From assembly GCA_038114465.1 (NCBI GenBank), contig JAYNQW010000003.1:124001-188000 (forward strand): DNA of 64,000 bases, read 5' to 3'. The notes beneath the pieces are model-generated. The model had not been told where the DNA came from, made no database searches, and saw only the letters and a list, made by a program, of their open reading frames with translations. Both the position numbers and the translations under genes were made by a program. This stretch comes from CALINB01 sp938045325. GTDB taxonomy: Bacteria > Pseudomonadota > Alphaproteobacteria > Rhodospirillales > CALINB01. Positions 35,324 through 45,081 of this stretch are shown one piece after another (the first letter of the stretch is position 1; each line of letters begins with the position of its first letter).

Positions 35324-35632
35324 ATGAATCAGCCAAAAAATGACAGTTCCACTGCGCCGGATTCGCCTCAAAAGCCGATCCGGCCCGGCAATACCCCAAC
35401 CCTAGATGATCTGCCGCCGGCTAACACCAAACGCTGGGTGAGCCGGCGAAAAGCCGCCGTGGTCGCCGGTGTGCGCAAGGGGGTGATATCCCTGGAGGAA
35501 GCCTGCCGCCGCTATGGCCTCACTGAAGACGAGTTCAACAGCTGGGCTGAGAACCTGAAAAGTTATGGGTTGGCCGGCCTCAAAACGACTCGAATTCAGC
35601 ACTACCGCAACCGGCTCCAAGCAGCCGAATAA
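35324..35632 (+). CDS. sciP: SciP/DUF1153 family CtrA inhibitor-like regulator
   Basis: This small helix-turn-helix protein of about 102 residues holds the DUF1153 core TKRWVSRRKAAVVAGVRKGVISLEEACRRYGLTEDEFNSW. In Caulobacter SciP binds CtrA-activated promoters and represses them in G1. The N-terminal 35 residues are Pro/Ser-rich and probably flexible. I start at the ATG 35324 rather than the GTG 15 bases upstream. It sits immediately before fliF, and ctrA and chpT lie in the same window, which fits a role in flagellar timing. Confidence 0.85.
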   Translation: MNQPKNDSSTAPDSPQKPIRPGNTPTLDDLPPANTKRWVSRRKAAVVAGVRKGVISLEEACRRYGLTEDEFNSWAENLKSYGLAGLKTTRIQHYRNRLQAAE

Positions 35633-35678
35633 TCCCGGAAAACTCCGGGCTGGCGGGTAGGCAAATTTTGCCGCATTG

Positions 35679-35686
35679 TTAACCAC
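35679..35686 (+). promoter_or_regulatory. Possible CtrA half-site upstream of fliF
   Basis: TTAACCAC resembles the TTAACCAT CtrA half-site, with a poor second half (TTGC in place of TTAA) seven bases before it. It lies 122 bases before the fliF start. A small hairpin (CAGCCC...GGGCTG, 35762-35779) lies just ahead of fliF. No sigma-54 site is convincing here. CtrA control of fliF is known in Caulobacter. Confidence 0.35.
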
Positions 35687-35807
35687 TTTTTCACCTCTGA
35701 AGCCTTAGCGTGAGCCCTAGGCCCGGAATGTGGTACGGGCCTGGTCCTGTGGGAGGACGCGCAGCCCTGTGGGGGGCTGTTTCGTTGTTGGTAGTGGGGG
35801 ATAAATC

Positions 35808-37445
35808 GTGGATTCAATCGTCCAAGCTTTACGCAACCTGGGCCCGATCCGTCTCGGAATCATGGGCGCGGTGGTTGTAGCCCTGTTAGGCTTTTTCGTT
35901 TTTTTAACATCGAAATTATCAACGCCGGATTTGACGCTGCTGTTCGGCGACCTTGATCCAGCTGATGCCTCGAAAATCACCGCTAGACTCGATGCCTCTA
36001 AAACACCTTATGAAATTAAGGCCGGCGGCACGCAGATTTTCGTTCCAAAAGATCTCGCCCCCAAACTCCGCATTAGCATGGCCGAAGCCGGCCTCTCTGG
36101 TGGATCAATCGTTGGTTACGAATTGTTCGATAACCGCGATTCGCTTGGCACAACCAACTTCGTCCAGAATGTAAACCTTGTCCGCGCCTTGGAAGGCGAA
36201 TTAGCCCGCACCATTCAGTCGTTGGAAAATGTTAAAAAAGCGCGTGTTCATATCGTACTGCCGAAAAGAGAGCTGTTCAGCCGCACCAAGCAGGAACCTA
36301 GCGCATCGGTCGCGTTGCGGCTTAAGAAAGGACATATCACCAAAGCGCAAATTTTAGCTGTCCAGCATCTGGTCTCTGCCGCTATCCCGCAGTTAAAACC
36401 AACTCGTATTTCCATTGTCGACGGTAAAGGAAACCTGCTGGCCCGCGGCATTGAAGACGAAAACGACCCCAATGTATTGGCCAACAAAGCGGAAGACCGC
36501 CGGAAAAACTTTCAACGCCAATTGGCCCGCAAAATCGAAACCCTGATCGAGCAAACCGTAGGACCGGGGAAAGTCCGCGCCGAAATCAACGCGGAAATGG
36601 ACTTTGACCGGATTACCACGAATGAAGAAAAATTCGATCCGGAAGGCCAAGTGGTCCGATCAACTCAAACCATCGAAGAGCAAGCCCAAAGCAAGGAATC
36701 CGAAGGCCGTCCGCCGGTCAGTGTTGCAACCAATCTGCCGGACCCCAACTTAACACCGGGCGCGCAGGCTGGTGCGTCACAATCGGAAAGCCGCAATGAG
36801 GAAACCGTCAACTTTGAGGTTTCCAAAAAAGTCATCAATCACATTCGCGACGTCGGTAATGTTAAGCGCTTGTCCGTCGCGGTCCTCGTTGACGGCATTC
36901 AAGCCATTGCCGATGACGGCACGATCAAATACACCCCGCGCAAAAAAGAAGAGATGGGACTGCTTGCGACGCTTGTTCGCGGCGCTATCGGCTTTAATGC
37001 TGACCGGGGCGATACGGTTGAAGTCATCAACATGCGGTTCGCTGATCCGCGCATCAAGGTTGAAGAAGAGCTCGAATTGTTCTTTGGCCTCGAAAAAAAT
37101 GATCTCCTGCGTATGGCGGAAATCATCGTTCTGAGTATCGTCGCTATCTTGGTTATCTTGCTGGTGGTTCGTCCGCTTGTGCAACGGGCCTTCGAAGCCA
37201 TGCCTTCCGTCACCGATGCCTTACCATCGGACGGCAAGCCTCTACCTGAGGGCGAAGCACCGGCAGCCTTACCTGGCGCTGAAGGTGCGGCAAGGCCTGA
37301 AGAAGTAGGGGAAGAACTTATTGATATCGATCGGATTGAGGGCCGGGTGAAAGCTTCGTCCGTCAGTAAAGTCGGCGAAATTATTGAAAAACACCCGGAT
37401 GAAGCCCTCTCAATCCTCCGAACGTGGCTTTACCAAGGAGACTAG
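35808..37445 (+). CDS. fliF: Flagellar M-ring protein FliF
   Basis: FliF forms the MS ring in the inner membrane that anchors the rotor. The 545-residue protein has a first membrane segment near residues 20-35 (IMGAVVVALLGFFVFL), the repeated ring-building periplasmic domains, and a second segment near 430-450 (IIVLSIVAILVILLVVRPLV). The cytoplasmic C-terminal tail binds FliG. GTG start follows GGGGGA. It is the first gene of a long flagellar operon, three bases before fliG. Confidence 0.93.
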   Translation: MDSIVQALRNLGPIRLGIMGAVVVALLGFFVFLTSKLSTPDLTLLFGDLDPADASKITARLDASKTPYEIKAGGTQIFVPKDLAPKLRISMAEAGLSGGSIVGYELFDNRDSLGTTNFVQNVNLVRALEGELARTIQSLENVKKARVHIVLPKRELFSRTKQEPSASVALRLKKGHITKAQILAVQHLVSAAIPQLKPTRISIVDGKGNLLARGIEDENDPNVLANKAEDRRKNFQRQLARKIETLIEQTVGPGKVRAEINAEMDFDRITTNEEKFDPEGQVVRSTQTIEEQAQSKESEGRPPVSVATNLPDPNLTPGAQAGASQSESRNEETVNFEVSKKVINHIRDVGNVKRLSVAVLVDGIQAIADDGTIKYTPRKKEEMGLLATLVRGAIGFNADRGDTVEVINMRFADPRIKVEEELELFFGLEKNDLLRMAEIIVLSIVAILVILLVVRPLVQRAFEAMPSVTDALPSDGKPLPEGEAPAALPGAEGAARPEEVGEELIDIDRIEGRVKASSVSKVGEIIEKHPDEALSILRTWLYQGD

Positions 37446-37448
37446 GCC

Positions 37449-38465
37449 GTGGCTGAGAAAATGGACTATCGGACCCTCAAGGGTCCACAAAAGGCAGCGA
37501 TCTTTATGTTGGCGGTGGGCGATCAGCATGCCTCGACCCTCTTTGAGATGATGGAAGACGAAGAGATCCGCGAGCTGTCGCAGACCATGTCCCAGCTCGG
37601 CACGGTGGACGCCGATGTCGTCGAACGCCTGTTCGTCGAGTTCGCTGACAGTCTTTCTTCTACTGGAGGCTTGATCGGTTCTTATGAAAGCACCGAACGC
37701 CTGCTCTACGGCGCTCTGGATGAGGAGCGGGTCAAAGGCATCATGGAGGAGATCCGCGGGCCTGCCGGACGCACCATGTGGGAGAAGCTCGAGAACGTAA
37801 ACGAAGCGGTACTGGCCAACTATTTTAAGAACGAATACCCCCAGACGGTCGCCGTGGTGATGTCAAAGATCAAGGCCGACCATGCCGCCCGGGTTCTGGG
37901 TTTATTGCCTGAGAACTTCTCGATGGAAGTGATCATGCGGATGCTGCGCATGGAAGCTGTGCAAAAAGAAGTTTTAGACAACATCGAAAAAACCTTGCGG
38001 ACCGAATTCATGACCAACTTGGCGCGCACGGCGCGCCGGGACAGTCACGAGATGATGGCGGATATCTTCAACGCGTTGGACAGAGGCACGGAAACGCGCT
38101 TCATGACCGCCTTGGAAGAGCACAACCGGGAATCGGCGGAAAAGATTCAGGCATTGATGTTCAAGTTTGACGACCTCTCACGGCTCGATGACGGCGGTAT
38201 TCAAGTGCTCATGCGTCAGGTCGAAAAGGATCAACTGGCGTTGGCTTTGAAAGGCGCATCGGATGAATTCCGCGACATGTTTTTCAGAAACATGTCGGAA
38301 CGGGCCGGTAAGATGATGAAAGAGGATATGGATGCGATGGGTGCGGTACGCCTGCGCGATGTTGATGAAGCGCAAGCTGCGGTCGTGACCTCCGCCAAGG
38401 CGCTTGCCGATGCCGGCGAGATCGTCATTTCCACTGGCGCCGAAGATGACGAGCTCATCGTTTAG
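37449..38465 (+). CDS. fliG: Flagellar motor switch protein FliG
   Basis: FliG is the rotor protein where torque is generated and direction is set. Its 338 residues include the N-terminal FliF-binding part (GPQKAAIFMLAVGDQHAS), the middle domain EYPQTVAVVMSKIKADHAARVLGLLPE, and the C-terminal charged torque helix (LALALKGASDEFRDMFFRNMSERAGKMMKED), with the expected Lys, Asp and Arg. GTG start. It lies between fliF and fliH. Confidence 0.95.
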   Translation: MAEKMDYRTLKGPQKAAIFMLAVGDQHASTLFEMMEDEEIRELSQTMSQLGTVDADVVERLFVEFADSLSSTGGLIGSYESTERLLYGALDEERVKGIMEEIRGPAGRTMWEKLENVNEAVLANYFKNEYPQTVAVVMSKIKADHAARVLGLLPENFSMEVIMRMLRMEAVQKEVLDNIEKTLRTEFMTNLARTARRDSHEMMADIFNALDRGTETRFMTALEEHNRESAEKIQALMFKFDDLSRLDDGGIQVLMRQVEKDQLALALKGASDEFRDMFFRNMSERAGKMMKEDMDAMGAVRLRDVDEAQAAVVTSAKALADAGEIVISTGAEDDELIV

Positions 38466-38489
38466 CAGAAGACCGGGATACTACCTTTT

Positions 38490-39359
38490 ATGGCTTCAAC
38501 TGAAAAATTTCTTTTCGACTATGACTTTGACTGTCCGCCAGTCAAAGAAAAAGAGTTGGAAGAAGATCTGCTCGATGAGGATGATGAATCAGAACCTGAA
38601 ATCGTCGTACCGACCTTTAGCGAAGAAGAGATGAAAGCCGCCCGCGAAGATAGTTTTGCCCGCGGTAAAGAAGAAGGTGTGAAAGAAACCTTGGAGTCTG
38701 TCGTCCAGCAAACAGCGACGTCACTTGAAGCGATCCTTGAAAAAATCGAGGGCGTATTTCAACGTCAAGACGAAGCGAACACAGCAACGGCGCGGGATGC
38801 CGTGAATGTTGCAACGTCAATCACCCGGAAACTTTTTCCGCAATTCAGTGAACGCGGCGCCTTGGAAGAAGTCGAACGAGTGATCATCTCGATTATGGAA
38901 AAAATGATAGACGAGCCGCGATTGACTATTACCGTCAACGAATCCTTGCGCGAGCGAATTTCATCCCGCTTAGAGCCGATGATGTCTGAGACCGGCTTTG
39001 AGGGAAAAGTGATCTTCAATGGCGATGAGGCGCTTCCCTTGAGCGATTGCCGGATTGAATGGGGCACGGGCACGGCATCGAGAGATACAAAAGCCCTATG
39101 GCAAGACATCGATTCGTTGATTGCCGAAAACATGTCGGAAGAAGCCCTGAGTGAAGAAATAGCAAGTGACGACCAAACGGCGCAGGATGCCAACGTTCAA
39201 GAGGACATGACAGCGCCACAAACAGCCACCGATGAGGATATGGCTGAAAACCGAGTACAATCTGAAGCGGATTCTCCTGAACCGGAAAGCCCGTCTGAAC
39301 CCTCACCCGAAATTCCCGAGGCTTTGGACACACCGGACGCCCCGGCGAAGGAAGAATAG
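38490..39359 (+). CDS. fliH: Flagellar assembly protein FliH
   Basis: FliH regulates the FliI export ATPase and ties it to the C-ring. The 289-residue protein has an acidic N-terminus, a helical rod from about residue 45 (EEEMKAAREDSFARGKEEGVKETLES), and a C-terminal globular domain with TARDAVNVATSITRKLF and the family ending DCRIEWGTGT. A 75-residue acidic Pro/Glu-rich extension follows (from residue 205), longer than in most homologues. Confidence 0.82.
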   Translation: MASTEKFLFDYDFDCPPVKEKELEEDLLDEDDESEPEIVVPTFSEEEMKAAREDSFARGKEEGVKETLESVVQQTATSLEAILEKIEGVFQRQDEANTATARDAVNVATSITRKLFPQFSERGALEEVERVIISIMEKMIDEPRLTITVNESLRERISSRLEPMMSETGFEGKVIFNGDEALPLSDCRIEWGTGTASRDTKALWQDIDSLIAENMSEEALSEEIASDDQTAQDANVQEDMTAPQTATDEDMAENRVQSEADSPEPESPSEPSPEIPEALDTPDAPAKEE

Positions 39360-39379
39360 GATCTCGATAGGAGACGATT

Positions 39380-39766
39380 ATGGCCGAAGAAGATGCAAAT
39401 CTGGAGTTGTCGGAATTAGACAATCCCGAAGCGACGGAAGGTAATGCTGAAAAATCGCAGGAAGACGGCGAGGCTCCTCCGCCTCAACAAGGCCCGCCAG
39501 TCCCCGATGAATTCACCAGCGTGCAAGACCTGGAAGCGGTCTACGATATTCCCGTACAGGTATCTGCCGTTCTGGGCAAATCCTCGATGCAGGTGAGCCA
39601 AATCTTGAAACTTGGCCGGGGGGCCATTGTCGAGTTGGATCGTAAGGTCGGTGAAGCCATCGACATTTACGTTAACAATCGCCTTGTTGCCCGCGGTGAA
39701 GTCGTCGTCGTTGAGGACCGTCTAGGCATAACGATGACGGAAATCATCAAAGAGGACCGCGGTTAA
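39380..39766 (+). CDS. fliN: Flagellar motor switch protein FliN
   Basis: FliN is a C-ring component built on the SpoA fold. The 128-residue protein carries it at residues 53-128: YDIPVQVSAVLGKSSMQVSQILKLGRGAIVELDRKVGEAIDIYVNNRLVARGEVVVVEDRLGITMTEII. The first 40 residues are acidic and Gln/Pro-rich. It begins 20 bases after fliH and ends three bases before motA. Confidence 0.95.
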   Translation: MAEEDANLELSELDNPEATEGNAEKSQEDGEAPPPQQGPPVPDEFTSVQDLEAVYDIPVQVSAVLGKSSMQVSQILKLGRGAIVELDRKVGEAIDIYVNNRLVARGEVVVVEDRLGITMTEIIKEDRG

Positions 39767-39769
39767 CAC

Positions 39770-40585
39770 ATGGCAAATGAGACCACCCCGATATTGCCGC
39801 GTCAAAAGCGCAAAAAAATAGACCTTGCCACAATCATCGGTCTTGTTTGCGGTTTCGTTTTGGTACTGACGGCTATTTTCCTGGGCGGTGACTCAAAATC
39901 ATTCTTTGATATCCGGGCGCTCCTCATCGTGCTGGGTGGCACGCTTGCCGTCGTGACGATGTGTTTTTCCCTAAAGGAAATTGCACAAACCGCCAGCGTT
40001 GTAATGAAAACGTTTGTCTATTCGGGCCGCGACGCTTCAGAAGCGGCCAACCATATTCTCGAAATTGCCGAGCTCTCCCGAAAAAGCGGCGTCCTCGCCT
40101 TACAAGGCATCGTTGACTCCTTATCGAACGAACCCTTTTTACACAAAGGCGTTGCCTTAGTCATTGACGGCACACCTGGCGAAGAAGTCGAAGTCATCAT
40201 GAGCCGGGAAATGTATGCAACAATCCAACGGCACAATAAAAGCACCAACGTTCTGCGCCGGGCCGCGGAATTCGCACCGGCCATGGGCCTGATCGGCACC
40301 TTAATCGGCCTCGTACAGATGTTGAGCAATCTACAAGACCCCTCGACGGTTGGCCCGGCTATGGCAGTTGCGCTTTTAACCACATTTTACGGTGCCGTGT
40401 TGGCAAACATGGTCTTTATGCCGCTCGCCAATAAACTCGAACGTAATTCAGCCGAAGAAGCTTTAATCAATAATATTTACATGATGGGCGCGTCATCAAT
40501 CGGCAGACAAGAAAACCCCCGTCGGCTTGAAATGCTGCTGAACAGCATCCTGCCGCCGGCAAAACGCATTCAGTATTTCGATTAA
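39770..40585 (+). CDS. motA: Flagellar stator protein MotA
   Basis: MotA (or PomA) is the proton- or sodium-driven stator subunit in the inner membrane. The 271-residue protein has four predicted membrane segments, with ATIIGLVCGFVLVLTAIFLGG first and the conserved MGLIGTLIGLVQML, then a late TTFYGAVLANMVFMPLANKL. The cytoplasmic loop has the basic and acidic residues that contact FliG. No motB follows, so the partner lies outside the window. The ion is not decided. Confidence 0.92.
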   Translation: MANETTPILPRQKRKKIDLATIIGLVCGFVLVLTAIFLGGDSKSFFDIRALLIVLGGTLAVVTMCFSLKEIAQTASVVMKTFVYSGRDASEAANHILEIAELSRKSGVLALQGIVDSLSNEPFLHKGVALVIDGTPGEEVEVIMSREMYATIQRHNKSTNVLRRAAEFAPAMGLIGTLIGLVQMLSNLQDPSTVGPAMAVALLTTFYGAVLANMVFMPLANKLERNSAEEALINNIYMMGASSIGRQENPRRLEMLLNSILPPAKRIQYFD

Positions 40586-40613
40586 ATAAAGATCGAACGC
40601 GCGGAGAAAAACA

Positions 40614-41987
40614 ATGCAGCTACTTATTATCGGTAATCTTGATGGTCAGATCGGCGCGGCGAGCCAAATTGCCGTCAGCCGCGGCGCAAAAGTCGTCCAA
40701 GTCAATGATGCAAGCGGTGCCTTAAACACGCTCCGTTCGGGTCAAGGCGCCGATTTGATTATGATCGATGTAAAACAAGATATCCGCTCTTTGATCAACA
40801 GCTTGGAATCGGAACGCATTCACGTACCGGTCATCGCTTGCGGCATTGGCACGGATACGCAAGCCGCCGTCAGCGCGATTAAATCCGGTGCCAAAGAGTA
40901 CATCCCCCTCCCCCCCGATGCTGAGCTTATTGGCGCGGTGTTAATGGCGATTACGGAAGAAAGCCATGCCCTGGTGCATGCCGATCCCAAAATGACCGAA
41001 TTATTGAAAATGGCGGATCAAATCGCTTCAAGCGAAGCCAGCGTTTTAATCACCGGCCCATCGGGAACCGGCAAAGAAATATTAGCGCGCTACGTTCACA
41101 ACAACAGTAAGCGCAAAGATAAACGGTTCGTCGCCGTTAACTGCGCCGCCATCCCCGAAAATTTGCTCGAGTCGGAATTATTCGGCCATGAAAAAGGCGC
41201 GTTCACGGGCGCCGTCGCACGCCGCCTTGGTAAATTCGAGGAAGCGAACGGCGGCACACTGCTTCTTGACGAAATCAGCGAAATGGATCCACGGTTGCAA
41301 GCTAAATTGTTACGCGCCATCCAGGAACGCGAGATTGACCGCATCGGCAGCTCAAAACCCGTCAAAATCGATGTCCGTATCTTGGCCACATCGAACCGTA
41401 TTATGGAAGACGCCGTTGCCCAAGGCAATTTCCGGGAAGACCTCTATTTCCGCTTAAACGTGGTTAACCTTATGTTGCCGCCCCTTAAAGATAGGCCGAA
41501 AGACACGCCCGTTTTGGCAAAACACTTTATTAAAAAGTATGCCGAAGCGAATGATGTCGCACCGTTGCCGCTGTCACCGGAAGCCGAGCAAGCGCTGCAG
41601 GCGCATAGCTGGCCGGGCAATGTCCGCGAGCTTGAAAACATCATGCATCGGGCCGTTCTCATGGCACAAGGCGATACCATTGGCCCGGAGGCCATTATGA
41701 TTTCCGGCCAAGCGGTATCATCTCAGGCGGCCAATGACTCGCAAGCCGTAACCGGCGCCACCGATGCTGATGGCCGCCCCACCCGCGAGTTGGTTGGCAA
41801 AACCGTTGCCGATGTTGAACGCGACCTCATCATTGATACGTTGCAACATTGCCTCGGTAATCGCACCCATGCCGCGACGATCCTCGGCATTTCCATTCGC
41901 ACATTAAGAAACAAACTCAAGCAATACAGTATTGAAGGACATACCGTTCCTTCACCCGGCGACGGCGGGGATCGCCCTGCGGCGTGA
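40614..41987 (+). CDS. flbD: Sigma-54 activator FlbD
   Basis: FlbD activates or represses class III and IV flagellar genes in alphaproteobacteria. The 457-residue protein has a receiver-like domain (residues 1-120) with D52 in MIDV but without the usual acidic pocket at the start (LLIIGNLDG), typical of FlbD. The AAA+ domain includes the Walker A GPSGTGKE, the sigma-54 loop GAFTGA, the Walker B region GTLLLDE and arginine finger region. The C-terminal Fis-type helix-turn-helix is NRTHAATILGISIRTLRNKL. It is the probable activator of the promoter before fliK. Confidence 0.94.
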   Translation: MQLLIIGNLDGQIGAASQIAVSRGAKVVQVNDASGALNTLRSGQGADLIMIDVKQDIRSLINSLESERIHVPVIACGIGTDTQAAVSAIKSGAKEYIPLPPDAELIGAVLMAITEESHALVHADPKMTELLKMADQIASSEASVLITGPSGTGKEILARYVHNNSKRKDKRFVAVNCAAIPENLLESELFGHEKGAFTGAVARRLGKFEEANGGTLLLDEISEMDPRLQAKLLRAIQEREIDRIGSSKPVKIDVRILATSNRIMEDAVAQGNFREDLYFRLNVVNLMLPPLKDRPKDTPVLAKHFIKKYAEANDVAPLPLSPEAEQALQAHSWPGNVRELENIMHRAVLMAQGDTIGPEAIMISGQAVSSQAANDSQAVTGATDADGRPTRELVGKTVADVERDLIIDTLQHCLGNRTHAATILGISIRTLRNKLKQYSIEGHTVPSPGDGGDRPAA

Positions 41988-42041
41988 CAAGCAAGCTTGC
42001 TGGAAACGGAAAACCAACAATGACCACAATAAGGACAAACC

Positions 42042-44201
42042 ATGGCCGAACCGTCCACAGCGACGCCAGCGCCTGCGACCGCGGCTGATCCGGCCCAAAA
42101 CGATTCCGCCGAGTCGTCGTCCGTCAAATTTGATTCCGGCCGGGCCTTAAAGTTCCTATCGCGCAGCGATATCTGGATGGCGATTGGCGTCGTCATGATT
42201 TTGGTCATCCTGATCCTGCCGATGCCCACCTGGCTGATGGACGCCGGCCTCGCTATTTCGATTACGTTCTCCGTTCTAATTTTGATGACAGCACTGTTTA
42301 TCGAAAAACCGCTCGAATTTAACTCCTTTCCGACCGTCCTCCTGCTGGCAACGATGTTGCGGCTGTCCCTGAATCTCGCCTCAACACGGCTGATTTTAGG
42401 CCAAGGTCACACCGGCACCGATGCCGCTGGGCAAATCATTCAAGCGTTCGGCGATTTTGTCATGAGCGGCAATTTTGTCATCGGTATCGTCGTCTTCGCC
42501 ATCCTGATCATCGTTAACTTTATTGTCATCACCAAAGGCGCAAGCCGGATCGCCGAAGTGGCCGCCCGGTTTAGCTTGGACGCCATGCCCGGCAAGCAAA
42601 TGGCTATCGATGCGGATCTGTCGTCGGGACTCATTAACGAAGATCAAGCCCGCGCCCGCCGCAAAGAGCTTGAAGATGAAAGCACGTTTTTCGGTGCCAT
42701 GGATGGCGCCGCCAAATTTGTCCGCGGCGACGTCATTGCAGGCCTGCTCATTACGTTTATCAACGTTATTGGCGGGATGATCATCGGCATCGCACAAAAC
42801 GATATGTCCTTTGCTCAAGCCGCCGATACCTTTACCCGCTTGACCGTCGGGGATGGATTGGTCACGCAAATTCCGGCGCTTATCGTTTCAACATCAGCCG
42901 GTTTAGTCGTGACAAAAGCCGGTATTGCCGGCGCGACCGACCAGGCCTTGATCAAACAGCTCGCCAGCAAACCGCGTGCCATGGCGATGAGTTCGTTTCT
43001 ATTGTTATTCATGGGCCTGCTGCCCGGCATGCCCTTCTTGCCTTTCGCCCTGCTCGGCTTCGGCTCCGGCTTTATCGCGCTTTCTCTTTACCGGCTCGGT
43101 GCCAAGAAACGCGAAGAGGATCGAATACGCGAAGAAGCCGAAGCGGCCGAAACGCCGGCCGCGGAAGAGCCCATCTCGACGGCCTTGCGGATTGATTACC
43201 TGCGCCTCGAACTTGGCTATGGCCTTTTAACGCTGATCAACAGCCCCCGCGACGGACAGCGCCTGACGGAACAAATCAAAGCCTTGCGGCGTCAACTCGC
43301 GACGGACATGGGCTTCGTCATGCCGAGTGTGCGCATCCAGGACAATATGCAGCTGCCGGCCAATAATTATGTCATCCGGGTCAAAGAAATCGAAGCCGGC
43401 CGTGGCGATCTGCGCCCGACCATGCTGCTGGTCATGGATCCGCGCGGCGAAGATATTTCTCTGCCCGGTGAAACGACAACCGAACCGACGTTTGGCTTGC
43501 CAGCCATGTGGATCGAAGAAAATAACCGTGAAGAAGCCATGTTCCGGGGCTATACAGTCGTTGATCCGGCCACGGTCATCACGACGCACTTAACCGAACT
43601 GATCCGAGACAATATGTCCGAGCTCCTGACCTATGCCGAAACACAAAAGTTGATGGATGAGCTCGATAAAGAACACCAAAAATTGATTACAGAGTTGGTG
43701 CCTAATCAAATCTCTGTCGGCGGTATTCAGCGTTGCCTGCAAAACCTGCTTGCCGAGCGGGTCTCCATCCGCGATCTCGCAACTATTCTCGAAGCGATCT
43801 CGGAAGCCTGCGGACACACCCGTAGCGTCGTCATGATCACCGAGCACGTTCGCGCCCGGTTGGCCAGACAAATCAGCGACATGAACACAAACGACCAAAG
43901 CTTTATTCCGCTCGTGACATTATCGCCTCAGTGGGAACAGGCATTTGCCGAATCATTGACTGGTGATGGCGACGAGCGCCAACTGTCGATGCCCCCGAGC
44001 CGCCTGCAAGAGTTTATCACTGCCCTACGTAACACCTTCGAACGCCAGGCCATGATGGGCGAAACACCGGTCTTACTGACCAGCCCGGGGATTCGGCCTT
44101 ATGTGCGTTCGATTGTCGAGCGATTCCGACCCATGACCATGGTGATGTCTCAAAATGAAGTCCACCCAAAGGCCCGGATTAAAACCGTCGGGCAGGTTTA
44201 A
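42042..44201 (+). CDS. flhA: Flagellar export gate protein FlhA
   Basis: FlhA is the largest inner-membrane component of the export gate. The 719-residue protein has about eight membrane helices in residues 40-350 (for example WMAIGVVMILVILILPMPTWLMDAGLAISIT), the FHIPEP-like region EVAARFSLDAMPGKQMAID, and a long cytoplasmic C-terminal domain that docks substrates and chaperones (residues about 370-719). The length is normal. It begins 54 bases after flbD and 77 before flhG. Confidence 0.95.
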   Translation: MAEPSTATPAPATAADPAQNDSAESSSVKFDSGRALKFLSRSDIWMAIGVVMILVILILPMPTWLMDAGLAISITFSVLILMTALFIEKPLEFNSFPTVLLLATMLRLSLNLASTRLILGQGHTGTDAAGQIIQAFGDFVMSGNFVIGIVVFAILIIVNFIVITKGASRIAEVAARFSLDAMPGKQMAIDADLSSGLINEDQARARRKELEDESTFFGAMDGAAKFVRGDVIAGLLITFINVIGGMIIGIAQNDMSFAQAADTFTRLTVGDGLVTQIPALIVSTSAGLVVTKAGIAGATDQALIKQLASKPRAMAMSSFLLLFMGLLPGMPFLPFALLGFGSGFIALSLYRLGAKKREEDRIREEAEAAETPAAEEPISTALRIDYLRLELGYGLLTLINSPRDGQRLTEQIKALRRQLATDMGFVMPSVRIQDNMQLPANNYVIRVKEIEAGRGDLRPTMLLVMDPRGEDISLPGETTTEPTFGLPAMWIEENNREEAMFRGYTVVDPATVITTHLTELIRDNMSELLTYAETQKLMDELDKEHQKLITELVPNQISVGGIQRCLQNLLAERVSIRDLATILEAISEACGHTRSVVMITEHVRARLARQISDMNTNDQSFIPLVTLSPQWEQAFAESLTGDGDERQLSMPPSRLQEFITALRNTFERQAMMGETPVLLTSPGIRPYVRSIVERFRPMTMVMSQNEVHPKARIKTVGQV

Positions 44202-44278
44202 GCCCGTCAAACGCCGGCAAATTCAAGACAGGCCGGGAAAAGACCGATAAAATACTAACGATCAGCAGGGAACGCTTG

Positions 44279-45064
44279 ATGACTTCAGAACCGACACCGA
44301 CTCCAACTAGCGCTGTCCAGCCCCGGGGCCGGAACGTCATGGCGGTCGCCTCCGGCAAAGGCGGTGTCGGCAAAACGTGGTTTGCCATTACCCTGTCGCA
44401 CGCCATTGCGAAGTCCGGCACCCGCACACTGTTATTCGACGGCGACCTTGGCCTCGCGAACCTCGACATTCAACTCGGCCTGATGCCGAAAAACGATCTC
44501 GGCGGTGTCATTTCCGGGCGCATGACCTTAAACCAAGCAATTATCCCCTATGCGGAAGGCGGGTTCGATATCATTGCCGGGCGGTCCGGGTCCGGCGGCC
44601 TCGCCAACGTGCCGGCGAGTCGGCTGCAAATACTTAGTGACGATTTAACAGTCCTTGCGCCGAATTACGACAAGGTCATTCTCGATCTCGGTGCCGGTGT
44701 CGAGAAAACCGTTAGGGCGCTGGCCCACAATGCCAGCACATGTCTGGTCGTGGCGACCGATGAGCCGACGTCCCTTACGGATGCCTATGCTTTTATTAAA
44801 GTAACTCATACGGAATCGCCAGCAACGGATATTAAAATTGTAATCAACATGGCCAACTCGACCCGCGAAGGCGAACGGACCTACAATACGCTGTTGAAAG
44901 CCTGCGAAGGATTTTTAAAAATTTCCCCGCCGTTATTGGGCGTGATCAGACGCGATTCAAAAGTCCGGGAAGCTATTCGCGGGCAAACATCAATTTTAAC
45001 GCGGTTTCCAAATGCCGAAGCCGCGAGTGATGTGGAAACGATTGCCGCGAAACTTTTAAAGTAA
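44279..45064 (+). CDS. flhG: MinD/ParA-type flagellar number regulator FlhG (FleN)
   Basis: FlhG is a membrane-associating ATPase that limits flagellar number and position. The 261-residue protein has the deviant Walker A KGGVGKT near residue 28, DGDLGLANLDIQLGL, and IILDLGAGVEKT. The expected partner FlhF (SRP-type GTPase) is absent between flhA and flhG, unlike in many polar flagellates. I chose the ATG at 44279, with AGGGA upstream, over the adjacent TTG. Confidence 0.88.
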   Translation: MTSEPTPTPTSAVQPRGRNVMAVASGKGGVGKTWFAITLSHAIAKSGTRTLLFDGDLGLANLDIQLGLMPKNDLGGVISGRMTLNQAIIPYAEGGFDIIAGRSGSGGLANVPASRLQILSDDLTVLAPNYDKVILDLGAGVEKTVRALAHNASTCLVVATDEPTSLTDAYAFIKVTHTESPATDIKIVINMANSTREGERTYNTLLKACEGFLKISPPLLGVIRRDSKVREAIRGQTSILTRFPNAEAASDVETIAAKLLK

Positions 45065-45081
45065 GCCATTTGGAATAAATT

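Noticed and set aside
35634..35649. Hairpin CCCGGA...TCCGGG after sciP as a terminator
   Set aside because: A six-base stem without a T-tract is too weak to call, and fliF may be partly transcribed from sciP.
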